Made by a program: the position numbers and the translations under genes
Shown here: positions 51,850 through 60,660 of the stretch, in pieces
Layout of the letters: each line of letters begins with the position of its first letter
Position numbering within the stretch: position 1 is the stretch's first letter
Source of the DNA: Siphonodentalium dalli
Taxonomy: Eukaryota; Mollusca; Scaphopoda; Gadilida; Siphonodentaliidae
Direction of reading: 5' to 3'
Length of the DNA stretch: 64,000 bases
Assembly (NCBI GenBank): GCA_032622095.1
Contig: CP136063.1
Location: 69,417,980 to 69,481,979 of the forward strand
The notes under the pieces: model-generated
Database searches by the model: none
Seen by the model: the letters and a program-made list of their open reading frames with translations, nothing else
Told to the model about the DNA's origin: nothing

Positions 51850-51966
51850 TACCTCCCGAGAGCTTTCTGATGAAAGGCAACAAGCCATATTTCCGACTAA
51901 ATCCTGAAAAGTTACCCATAATTCTGCTGTGGTTAAGGGGTTGATTACTTAGAGAATTACTGTAAC
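51850..51966 (+). repeat. Solo end of the CAGTAAT... (TA-type) element
   Basis: About 115 bp matching one end of the element at 56652-57749: GAGAGCTTTCYGATGAA, CAAGCCATATTTCCGAC, AGTTACCCATAATTCTGC, ending in ATTACTGTAA. A third copy lies at 63336-63445. Confidence 0.8.
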
Positions 51967-52453
51967 TGATACTAAAATTATCACCCGGAAACCAAAATAA
52001 TCAGAAATCTAAGTTGACAAGGACCATAACTCCAGCAAAAATGGACAGACTGACCAGATTCCAACATGACCTCTATTTTCATGTGGCTAATCCATGTACA
52101 AAATTTGAAAACAATCAGATAACTAAAGTTATCATTCGGAATCCATCTGGGGTGGATGGACAATAGTCATTTCTACAGTCCCCCGAAATAGATTTCTTCG
52201 GGTGACAATCCAGGGCCAGTCTAGAGATTAGAAATTGGGAGTTTGTTGGTAAACATTGGAAATTTGTTCTGAAAATCACGAATTCAGATTAAAATATTTG
52301 GACTTAACACCGAGAACAATCATTTCAACACACAAAATTTGTTTATTGGAGAACTATCAATAACGAACATGAAGAACTTAGTTGATCTATTTCTCCATGT
52401 TCTTCTTAATGGTGATGTCTTTTATTGCACATCCACCCACTTTCCAAGTTTCC
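51967..52453. repeat. Degraded dispersed repeat with GGACCATAACTCC motif
   Basis: The stretch 52015-52165 holds GACCATAACTCCAGC, TTTGAAAACAATCAGATAAC and GGTGGATGGACAATAGTC. A related layout (ATAACTCCG ... GGATGGATGGACAAACGGAC) occurs near 60700-60870. From 52380 the sequence matches the area just downstream of the FEM1-like gene (see 54445-54603), inverted. No gene seen. Confidence 0.5.
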
Positions 52454-52457
52454 TTAA

Positions 52458-52692
52458 CCCTTTGAGTGCCAGGGGCCGATCTCATCGGCCCTAAACCTAC
52501 ACATAAGTCTGTTAAAGAATATAAGAATAAATTATTAAAATTGTAAAAAATTGTAAAAAAAAAAAAAAAATGTTAGGCCAATGCGTTCTCTTATATATGC
52601 GAGGCGACCTATGGTCAACTCGCATATATAAGAGAATGCATTGGCACGGGGTATATAGGTTGATACAAAAATCGGACCTGGCACTCAAAGGG
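52458..52692 (+). mobile_element. Complete TTAA-type (piggyBac-like) MITE, 235 bp
   Basis: Flanked by TTAA at 52454-52457 and 52693-52696. Inverted ends CCCTTTGAGTGCCAGG (16 bases exact, longer with mismatches). Interior: A-rich tract and the 69-bp hairpin at 52577-52645. TTAA duplications and CCCTTT-type ends are typical of the piggyBac superfamily. No transposase; mobilisation would need one elsewhere. Its insertion interrupted a sequence also found, uninterrupted, near 54540-54580. Confidence 0.85.
52577..52645. repeat. 69-bp hairpin shared by two MITE families
   Basis: Arms GCCAATGCRTTCTCTTATAT... and its complement, 27 bases each, around an inner stem CGACC-TAT-GGTCA. The same hairpin is at 54346-54414 in a MITE with different termini. 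Confidence 0.9.
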
Positions 52693-52799
52693 TTAAACCA
52701 GATAGTGAAATCGGTCGGGATAATGCTGTTTTATGTCAAAATCCTGTATATTTCTTTATATATCGTGTTTAGCATTGGTGACCCAGTCAGCTAAAATCC

Positions 52800-53019
52800 C
52801 CAATGACTGTAATAAAATGTCAAAATTGTGATAGTAATCAGGATTATTCCAAAGAAAATATTATATTTGTTCTAAACTCTATTAAAGTTGTCAACTGAAC
52901 ACAGTAATGTAATGTGACAAATATATTTTATCACAATGTTTACATAATTTCACAAGAATATAAAAACTCACTAATTGAACTCGCGAAGTGATGGTTTGTA
53001 TCAAATGTAAATGAAAGTG
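52800..53019. other. AT-rich interval, nothing recognised
   Basis: No gene, RNA or repeat seen. Confidence 0.4.
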
Positions 53020-53990
53020 TCAATGAAACTGCAGCTCAACTTGGAAAAGGGGGTGGGCGTAATTTCATGTGTTAAAGTCAATGGAGCGATTAGGAATGCG
53101 GAAATTTGAAATATCTAAGTAATACTATTACAACATGAAGAGACATATATAAAATAAAATCCAAGATGGCTGCTGATGGCCATGTTTTTCATTATAATTT
53201 GTATAAATTTGATACTAGTAGCTCCCATCTAGTGGTCACCCACAAGATGTATGGTGACAGTTGGATGAGGGATGTGATATCTAAGGTGTGCCAAAGTATC
53301 TAGAGTAAAATCCAAGATGGCTGCCAATGGCCAAGTTTTTAATAAAATTCAGAAAAATTTGACGACTCCCATCTAGTGGTCATCCAAAAGATCCATATGA
53401 AGTTTAGTGACGATTAGATGAGGGATGTCGTCTGCAGTGTGTGCCAAAGGATTTAGTCACAGAAAGAGTAAAATCCAAGATAGCAGCTGGCAACCATGTT
53501 TTTCAACGAAGAATTCTCCCATCTAGTGGTCAACCAAAGATCCATATGAAGTTTGGTGATCGTCTGATTAGGGGTGTGGTCTGTAGGGTGTGACAAATGA
53601 TTTAGTAATGCAAAGAGTAAAAATCAAGATGGCTGCCAGTGGCAATGTTTTTCATCAAATTATTTTCTTCAAATTCGATAGCTCCCATCTAGAGGTGACC
53701 CTAAACATGCCAGTAAATTTTCAAAACAATTCTCCAATAAATGCAGGCTGAGCCGATGGTTTCAAATTTAAAATCCAAGATGACTACTGGTGGTCATGTT
53801 TTTAAACAAATTTCAGAAAAAAATTATGGCTCAATCCCATCTAGATGTCACCCCGAAGATCCGTATGAACTTTGGTGATTATCGGATGAGGGATGGGGTC
53901 TGTAAAGTGTGCCATAAGATTTAGTCATGCAAAAAGTTAAATCCAAGTTGGCTGCCATCGACCATGTTTTTCATAAAAAAAAATTCAAAA
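53020..53990. repeat. Tandem-repeat element of the AAGATGGC type, copy 1
   Basis: Begins with a non-repeated head (AATGAAACTGCAGCTCAACT, GGAATGCGGAAATTTGAAAT, AGTAATACTA) that is shared with 61624-61735. About five units of roughly 150 bp follow, each with AAATCCAAGATGGCTGCC, a CATGTTTTTCA stretch and CTCCCATCTAGTGGTCACCC. Units are diverged. A conserved head plus a tandem core is the layout of pearl/Helentron-type non-autonomous elements known from bivalves; that assignment is inference. Confidence 0.7.
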
Positions 53991-54097
53991 TTGATAGACC
54001 AAGGCTACTCCTAATTATGCAGCAATTTAACATGAAAGCTAGATTATAATACGTCTTTATAGCATTATGTATTGATTTGTTCGGGAAGATTGATTAA

Positions 54098-54440
54098 CCC
54101 TTTACCCAACAAACCGGCCAAATAAAGCTTCAACAGCCTAAAATATCTTCGGTCTGTCTCAATAGAACCATACAAATATGGATATCATTGGAACCGGCTC
54201 CTTGACCACATTGTGATAGTTACAGTTATGCCCTGTGCCTCGCATATATAAGAGAATGCATTGGCATAAAAAAAATCTTTTTTTTAACACTTTTTACCAT
54301 TTTTTCTTACATTCTTTAACAATTTTATAATGTTTAATTTGTTAAGCCAATGCATTCTCTTATATATGCGAGGCGACCTATGGTCGACTCGCATATATAA
54401 GAGAATGCATTGGCACAGGGCCGTTCTGTTGGGTAAAGGG
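54098..54440 (+). mobile_element. Complete TTAA-type (piggyBac-like) MITE, 343 bp
   Basis: Flanked by TTAA at 54094-54097 and 54441-54444; inverted ends CCCTTTACCCAACA. Its left half matches 51412-51554 closely. The interior has three copies of the hairpin arm CTCGCATATATAAGAGAATG (two as a complete 69-bp hairpin, one alone at about 54240), so part of a former double hairpin is lost. It lies about 160 bp beyond the stop of the FEM1-like gene and may fall in its 3' flank. Confidence 0.88.
54346..54414. repeat. 69-bp hairpin inside the 343-bp MITE
   Basis: 27-base arms, inner stem CGACC-TAT-GGTCG, one mismatch between them. A short frame on each strand (MRGDLWSTRIYKRMHWH on the plus strand) is a by-product of the palindrome. 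Confidence 0.9.
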
Positions 54441-54444
54441 TTAA

Positions 54445-54603
54445 AATTGACGAAAAATCCAGCCACTGGATCTGGGTATAAAGTCTGCTACAGCAAGATA
54501 TATATACAGGACGTAAAACAGCATTATCCCAACTTATTTCACAAGCTGGTGTATCACGAAGGAAACTTGGACAACCACTGCTATTGCCTTGGTTCCCTTT
54601 TAT
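54445..54603. other. 3' flank of the FEM1-like gene, partly duplicated at 52.4-52.8 kb
   Basis: ACAGCATTATCCCAACTTAT and GGAAACTTGGAC have clear relatives in inverse orientation at 52735-52440, with the MITE at 52458-52692 inserted in that copy. Whether it was coding is unclear; the plus frame reads KQHYPNLFHKLVYHEGNLDN while the relative carries a stop. On the minus strand AATAAA overlaps the end of the gene (about 54598-54603), a possible polyadenylation signal unusually close to the stop. Confidence 0.45.
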
Positions 54604-56550
54604 TCACACACTATATTTTTGAGTGTGATGCATGTTAATGAATGGAATCATATTTATAGGTGCCACATCCTCATAAGCAACACCGCTATCAACAATAACA
54701 CGAGCTGCCAGGCACTGTAGTCTGGGGGTTACAGTTCTTCCCACAAGATCAGGGAGGAGATCTCTGTACGTCTTTCCTTCTCTATTTCTGATATCCTCGT
54801 GTGGTTCAGCTTTAAGAAGTGTATCAACAATAGATTTCCATTTATCCTCCCAAACATCTCTTTCGCCGTAATACACCTGGAACTCAGAAATATTTCCATT
54901 GAGAAACGCTGTCATTAGCGGCGTGTTTCCATCACTATCCCTCCAGTTGATATCAAAACCGCAACTGAGTAGAAAGTCTATTAACTCGATGGTTGGCAGA
55001 TCTATACTTTTCCCATTATCTGTACACCCTCTCCCAATGTCACTATACATAGCCAGATGAAGAATGCTGCGGTTTTTCTTATCAACTGGATTTATTCTCG
55101 CCATCACAGTGCATAGTTCTCTCACCTCCTCCATCATTGCTAAACGTAAACTATGATCCTTCAGTTCTTCATCATGGTGAGACTCAGAAGGGTTATTAAT
55201 ATTACAACTATTCAGTAGCCATCGCAAGAACTCCGAACATACAATTAAATTTACCATCATCCAGTGCCGCTTAGATTTAAGTCTTATGCTAATCTCATTA
55301 CCAGGTGTCAAAGCTTTGCCAATGATTTTAAGCAAATCCAGAACTCTTTTGCTTGAGATGCAGCCTCTGTCATGAAAGCGGTTCTCCATTTGCCATGTTA
55401 TTAAGGGAATTTCTGATGCAAGATTAGCATGTTTCAAACTCAGAGATAGCAAATAGTCAAGGGCCATCAGTCTTCTTTCTCGTTCTTCTGCGTCAAGGTA
55501 GTGCTGGTCCTCATAAACTCTTGAGTAGTCGCCCAAGGCTTCTACGAACTCAGGATTATTCTCTCCAAGAACCCGCTGAAATATGAGATGTGCCTGACAA
55601 ATCCAGACATTCTGATCAGACAAAACTTGATACAGTTCTTCCATGCTCTGTGGCTCTTTTTCATCCTGAAATATTTTATGCCTTTCAGTTGGTAGATATT
55701 TCAGAAGTGGACTCTTTTCATTTTTATGTCGTATTTTCATTGCCTTTTGCCACTTTTCTGCTGTGTAATCATGGTTTGTCGGATATCCATAAATATATGC
55801 ATTAGCGCCTTGAACCTCCAACATATCAGCTATAACATCATCCGGATGTTCTAGGTTCTTAGTGAGATACTGAACTATTTCTCCTTTATTTTCTCTATCA
55901 CAGAAAGCAGCCCACGGTAGAATACAGACAGTATCGTCCCAACAATATTCAGCTCCTTTCTCGAGAAATAATTTGATGCAATCAAAATTCTCCTGTCTTA
56001 CAGCCGCATGGAGAGCAGTCAAACCATCAGCATTACGGAGATTCACACAGGCACCATTCTCCAATAGAAGCTCAACAATACATGTATCTTTATTAAATAG
56101 ATTCTTTCTACATGCATAGAATAATGGTGGATGTATAAAGGGGTCTCCAAATCGGTCAACAGTAGCATTAACTTTGGATCCATGTTTGATCAAAACTCTT
56201 ATATTGTCAATCCTATTTTCCTTTATAGCATGTAAAAGTGGGGTGCTCCTTAATTCACGAGTAGTAGACGGAATAGAGTTACCATAATCAACAGCTTCAT
56301 AGTCCCAATCATGACAATAAGGAAGATCTACATCAGCATCATAATTGTCTAATATATACTCCAGGATCTTCGAGGATTTCTTTCCAGCTGCCTCCTCCAA
56401 AATCGGTGAACCTTTATGGAACATAACAAACTTTCTCTCATCTTCATTTGATGTTTCCAATAAGGGTTTCAAGCCAGCTAAATTGTCATGTTTGATACAG
56501 TATTTGAGTTTGTCTATAAGATGATTAGGAATCTGATGTGGTCGCTGCAT
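54604..56550 (-). CDS. FEM1: FEM1-like ankyrin protein, CUL2 ubiquitin-ligase receptor homologue
   Basis: A single open frame of 648 codons, close to the family's usual 617-670. Residues 102-131, 141-172, 176-205 and about 208-232 form ankyrin repeats (TPLLHAIKENRIDNIRVLIK, LTALHAAVRQENFDCIKLFL). Residues 238-283 hold the family's linker (MLEVQGAN, then AEKWQKAMKIRHKN, compare LELLGAT and YWKKAMNMRY in vertebrate FEM1). Residues 324-350 (FQRVLGENNPEF...YSRVY) match the TPR-like region. Residues 494-600 form two C-terminal ankyrin repeats (SILHLAMY, WRDSDGNTPLM), and 611-619 LQCLAARVI is a C-terminal signature. FEM1 proteins bind C-terminal degrons with the N-terminal ankyrins and join Elongin B/C-CUL2. 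The N-terminal first 100 residues are divergent, so target preference cannot be read. No intron interrupts the frame; a splice acceptor lies just upstream of the ATG. Confidence 0.88.
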   Translation of the reverse strand: MQRPHQIPNHLIDKLKYCIKHDNLAGLKPLLETSNEDERKFVMFHKGSPILEEAAGKKSSKILEYILDNYDADVDLPYCHDWDYEAVDYGNSIPSTTRELRSTPLLHAIKENRIDNIRVLIKHGSKVNATVDRFGDPFIHPPLFYACRKNLFNKDTCIVELLLENGACVNLRNADGLTALHAAVRQENFDCIKLFLEKGAEYCWDDTVCILPWAAFCDRENKGEIVQYLTKNLEHPDDVIADMLEVQGANAYIYGYPTNHDYTAEKWQKAMKIRHKNEKSPLLKYLPTERHKIFQDEKEPQSMEELYQVLSDQNVWICQAHLIFQRVLGENNPEFVEALGDYSRVYEDQHYLDAEERERRLMALDYLLSLSLKHANLASEIPLITWQMENRFHDRGCISSKRVLDLLKIIGKALTPGNEISIRLKSKRHWMMVNLIVCSEFLRWLLNSCNINNPSESHHDEELKDHSLRLAMMEEVRELCTVMARINPVDKKNRSILHLAMYSDIGRGCTDNGKSIDLPTIELIDFLLSCGFDINWRDSDGNTPLMTAFLNGNISEFQVYYGERDVWEDKWKSIVDTLLKAEPHEDIRNREGKTYRDLLPDLVGRTVTPRLQCLAARVIVDSGVAYEDVAPINMIPFINMHHTQKYSV

Positions 56551-56576
56551 TACTCGGCTTATCTCTTATCAGAAGC

Positions 56577-56600
56577 CTACAAAAGAAAATGGACAGATTT
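56577..56600 (-). other. Candidate 3' splice site upstream of the FEM1-like start
   Basis: On the minus strand a pyrimidine-rich tract TCCATTTTCTTTTGTAG ends at 56577, with a branch-like TCTAAAT before it. The exon would begin at 56576, 26 bases before the ATG. This predicts a noncoding first exon at higher coordinates and makes the ATG at 56550 the likely start. Confidence 0.55.
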
Positions 56601-56681
56601 AGATCATGCCATAATACCTTTTTTTGAAGTTCTGACAGGGAACCTTTAATACAGTAATGCCCTACGTAATTGACCTCTTAA

Positions 56682-56846
56682 CCAAAGCAGAATTATGGGT
56701 AACTTTTCAGGATTTAGTCGGAAATATGGCTTGTTGCCATTCATCGCATTGGAAAGCTCTCACCGAGAGCTTTCCGATGAATGGCAACAAGCCATATTTC
56801 CGACTAAATCCTGAAAAGTTACCCATAATTCTGCTTTGGTTAAAGA
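56682..56846. repeat. Long hairpin at the left end of the TA-type element
   Basis: Arms of about 78 bp (CTTAACCAAAGCAGAATTAT... and its complement) almost perfectly paired around GAAAGCTCTCACCGAGAGCTTTC, with a 6-base bulge CATTGG. The right arm alone is what recurs at 51850 and 63336. Confidence 0.9.
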
Positions 56847-57268
56847 TATAGGCGGTGAGTATGCTGTTAAAATATTCATCTCCGTCAAAAACCGTCATAA
56901 ACAGAATGAAAAGTAAGATATAGACAGATGTTGTTCTTATGCCAATCAGAAATATGGCATAAACAGTATGCTATTGTCAACTTTTTCCCCTTTGTTATGT
57001 AAACAAAAGTAAAAAAAATTACTTTTCCTGGATTTTGTTTAGATCCGGATATATTTACAATCACACATGCATTCGTATTGTGGAACATGAATGCAGGACG
57101 TTGGTTGGTCGAAATTACGTCACATGACGTCGCGCGCTGACCCCAACTTTCATCCATTTTTGTGTAGACGCAACTTGCTCCGAGCCACGATAATAACGTT
57201 GGAAATGGACGCTTAAAACTCTTTTAATCTGCCCATTGACTCGGTTGAGTGTAAATATAAGTAATGAA

Positions 57269-57403
57269 TGTTGATTTTGTTGCGTTCCATAGAGTATGGA
57301 TGCAAGTTGGTCTGACATTTTCATGTGTGGAACGCTTTCGCGATCCACACAAAATGTCTGACCAACTTGCATCCATACTCTATGGAACGCAACAAAATCA
57401 ACA
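57269..57403. repeat. 135-bp hairpin
   Basis: Arms TGTTGATTTTGTTGCGTTCC... and complement, about 60 bases each, two small differences, loop about ACGCTTTCGCGA. Minus-strand frame 57115-57408 merely crosses the palindrome. Confidence 0.9.
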
Positions 57404-57812
57404 TCCATTTCTTAAATGGTAAACATAAAGAGCGTAATTTGTTACTGTTTTCCTGATATGGAAATAATAAAGAGCGTTTATATCATTTTTGTATGATTAA
57501 CCAATAGAATTGCGCTGCGTTATGTAAACAGTAGCACAACTTCTGTAACATGAGCAGTCTCGTGTTTAAGTACGCCAGCGTACGTCTTGACGACAATATA
57601 CTATTTACGCGCTGAGTATGTTTGGCATATGAGCGGAACTGTATATAGTTTGGTGTTCCTTCTGTTGAAGGCGATTTGAACAAATAGAAGTATTTCTGCA
57701 ACGAACGCCGCCCGTGCCTTTAAGAGATCGATTACTTAGGGCATTACTGTATAACATCAAAAACAAGATAACACAGATAGTATATTCCTTAGTTAATACC
57801 TGTTTCTATTTC

Positions 57813-58858
57813 ACAGACATGAGATCAACATTACAAATACAGACCTGAGATCAACATTACAAACAGAACTAAGATCAACATTACAAACACAGACCTGAGA
57901 CCAACATTTCAAACACAGACCTGAGATCAACATTACAAACTATTTCACAGACCTGAGACCAACATTACAAACACAGACCTGAGATCAACATTACAAACTA
58001 TTTCACAGACCTGAGATCAACATTACAAACTATTTCACAGACCTGAGATCAACATTACAAACTATTTCACAGACCTGAGATCAACATTACAAACTATTTC
58101 ACAGACCTGAGATCAACATTACAAACACAGACCTGAGATCAACATTACAAACTATTTCACAGACCTGAGATCAACATTACAAACACAGACCTGAGATCAA
58201 CATTACAAACTATTTCACAGACCTGAGATCAACATTACAAACTATTTCACAGACCTGAGATCAACATTACAAACTATTTCACAGACCTGAGATCAACATT
58301 ACAAACACAGACCTGAGATCAACATTACAAACTATTTCACAGACCTGAGACCAACATTACAAACACAGACCTGAGATCAACATTACAAACTATTTCACAG
58401 ACCTGAGATCAACATTACAAACTATTTCACAGACCTGAGATCAATATTACAAACTATTTCACAGACCTGAGATCAACATTACAAACTATTTCACAGACCT
58501 GAGATCAACATTACAAACTATTTCACAGACCTGAGATCAACATTACAAACTATTTCACAGACCTGAGATCAATATTACAAACTATTTCACAGACCTGAGA
58601 TCAACATTACAAACTATTTCACAGACCTGAGATCAACATTACAAACACAGACCTGAGATCAACATTACAAACTATTTCACAGACCTGAGATCAATATTAC
58701 AAACTATTTCACAGACCTGAGATCAACATTACAAACTATTTCACAGACCTGAGATCAACATTACAAACACAGACCTGAGATCAACATTACAAACTATTTC
58801 ACAGACCTGAGATCAATATTACAAACTATTTCACAGACCTGAGATCAACATTACAAAC
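57813..58858 (+). repeat. Minisatellite of 32- and 26-bp units
   Basis: The long unit is ACAGACCTGAGATCAACATT then ACAAACTATTTC; the short unit stops after ACAAAC. About 35 units alternate without simple order, with a few substitutions (GAGACC for GAGATC, TCAATATT for TCAACATT). The first four units are most diverged. No open frame or gene. Confidence 0.95.
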
Positions 58859-58860
58859 TT

Positions 58861-59160
58861 TTCTTTTTGGTGCCTACAATTATAACATTTTACCTGTGTG
58901 GCCATTTCATGTTTATCATGAATTCGGCTAACAAAAGTTATCTAAATCTTGTAATCATGATGTGGGATCTTTACCTACTGCGAAGTAAATTATTATCTCT
59001 TTGTTTACTAAATACACAAGTAGTTCCATCAGATAGTCCTCAGATAATAAGTTCAACAAACACCCATAAAAAATAGGAATCCTTCTGCACTATAAGAGTT
59101 GTATTTCGTTTTTTGAATATATTGTCTATGGCAAGTCTTTTCACATTTTCGATTTATATT
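58861..59160. other. Interval without recognised features
   Basis: A 69-codon frame at 58867-59076 is AT-rich and hydrophobic with no family resemblance; I do not call it. Confidence 0.4.
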
Positions 59161-59637
59161 TGGACTTAAAGCTACTCAATCCGATCAGAGGGTCCTATAT
59201 TACTATTTCTTTGGCTTTGGGGGTAAACAATAATTGAATCGAGTCGAGGAACCTACCAATCAACGCTCAGGGTGATCATATATCGATATTTGAAGTTTTG
59301 TTATTTCTATTTTTTCTGTCCCAGAACACGCCGTCGAAAGGATGTTCTCGGTCAAAATTGCGTTATTATTACCACTTGATTTTAGAGTTATCCATCCTCG
59401 TCTGTTTGATTGAATAGTGTTTCTGGTGTACACATCTCGAGAAAATAACGAAGTTAGGGGCAATTATTAGTATACATCTCGAGAAAATTACAAATTTCAA
59501 AAATCAATATCTAATAACTCTGAGCTTTGTTTGATGGGTTCCTCGACTCGAATCAAATATTTTTACCCCCAAAGCCAAAGAAATAGTAATATAGGACCCT
59601 CTGATCGGATTGAGTACCTTTAAGTTCAAATAAATGG
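59161..59637. repeat. Inverted-repeat element, ~95-bp arms
   Basis: Left arm 59165-59252 (ACTCAATCCGATCAGAGGGT, TCTTTGGCTTTGGGGGTAA, CGAGTCGAGGAACC) and right arm about 59538-59632 are reverse complements with few mismatches, about 285 bp apart. The interior has two direct copies of CATCTCGAGAAAAT (about 59432 and 59475). Probably a MITE; no clear target duplication. Confidence 0.75.
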
Positions 59638-60452
59638 ACTTAAGTCCAAATACCACATAATTGTGAATTCGGCGAGAAATTGTTCTTAAGTGCAAATGAA
59701 TTATACTTAAGTGTAAATACTGATATTTTCATCTATTTGGACTTAAGTCCAATTCCTTGCTGAATTCACACTTATGTGGTATTTGGACTTAAGTACAATT
59801 CATTTGCACTTAAGTGAAATTCAACTGTATAAGAAACCCCATCAGATATAAAGCATGTCTGGTTTTGCTCATAGGGCGGAGTTGTGGGGAAAATGGCCAT
59901 TGAATGCACCTAATGAATTAACAGCATAATAACATTCATCTAACAAACAATTAACTAGTTCCTACTTAACATTTGGACTTAAGTCCAAATAATATTTATC
60001 TAACTAACAATGAACTAGTTCCTACTTAACATTTGGACTTAAGTGCAAATATTTGGACTTAAGTGCAAGTTAAGTAGGAACAAGTTAATTGTTTGTTAGA
60101 TGAATATTATTTGGTCTTAAGTGCAAATGCTAAGTAGGAACTAGATGACCCATCTGAACATGCCATAAATGTATTTATTTTGACAAATAGGCATCCATGG
60201 TCCTTCCCCTACTTACAGGGGCCTACCTATTTAAAACTGAGAACCAATTACTTTGATTCATCGTATCATTGGTGAAGAACATACGGTATGTATGAATTTG
60301 GTGGAAACTAGCGCTAAACATATTTGTATTACTATCAGTTTCGGTATCCCTCCCCTCCTTCCCCAATCATGGCACAAAGGTGACTTCCATTCCTTATTCG
60401 AAAATATTTATATTTATGTCAAACAAAGGGTGTTAATTGTAGGGTGGCCACC
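59638..60452 (+). repeat. Palindrome-rich dispersed repeat, copy B
   Basis: From 59708 it matches copy A at 45905-46534 in the same orientation. Exact TTGGACTTAAGTCCAA at 59737 and 59973. Relative to copy A it has an added inverted pair of CTAACAAACAATTAACTAGT-type segments (59938-60112), and is preceded by an inverted scrap of itself (59640-59700, GAATTCGGCGAGAA). Confidence 0.75.
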
Positions 60453-60660
60453 AAAAGAGCTTATAAAAACCAAAAATTGTCAAAATTAATCCATCAATAA
60501 TGGTAGAAACAAGGGCAAGGGCATGCCAACCAACCTTCCCATTTCAAATCATGTTTAAACAAGGGGTACGCATCTAAGATGCTATGTTGAGTTTATTGGC
60601 AGTTGAATAAAAGGTCAGCAGACCACAGTGTCCCCCGAAAACGTGGAAAGTTTAAAGTCA
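60453..60660. other. Interval without recognised features
   Basis: Nothing supported. Confidence 0.4.

Larger units (their letters stand above)
56652..57749. mobile_element. TA-flanked element with CAGTAATGCCC ends (Tc1/mariner-like MITE)
   Basis: Inverted ends of about 28 bp with three mismatches (CAGTAATGCCCTACGTAATT and the complement of AATTACTT-type right end), flanked by TA on both sides. TA duplication and CAGT ends suggest Tc1/mariner. The left 200 bp is itself a long hairpin. The interior has a second hairpin (57269-57403) and no transposase; several short frames on the minus strand are palindrome by-products. A stretch at 56852-56893 resembles 49599-49641 inside the MULE-like element. 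Confidence 0.6.

Noticed and set aside
55590-55805. 71-codon plus-strand frame within the FEM1-like gene
   Set aside because: Antisense shadow of the real reading frame.
250-57480. Shared ATAATAAAGAGCGTTT in the satellite (about 267) and the TA-type element (about 57463)
   Set aside because: A 16-base match is expected about once by chance in AT-rich sequence of this length; flanks do not align.
57813-58858. CRISPR array
   Set aside because: Units are contiguous without unique spacers; it is a minisatellite in an eukaryotic context.
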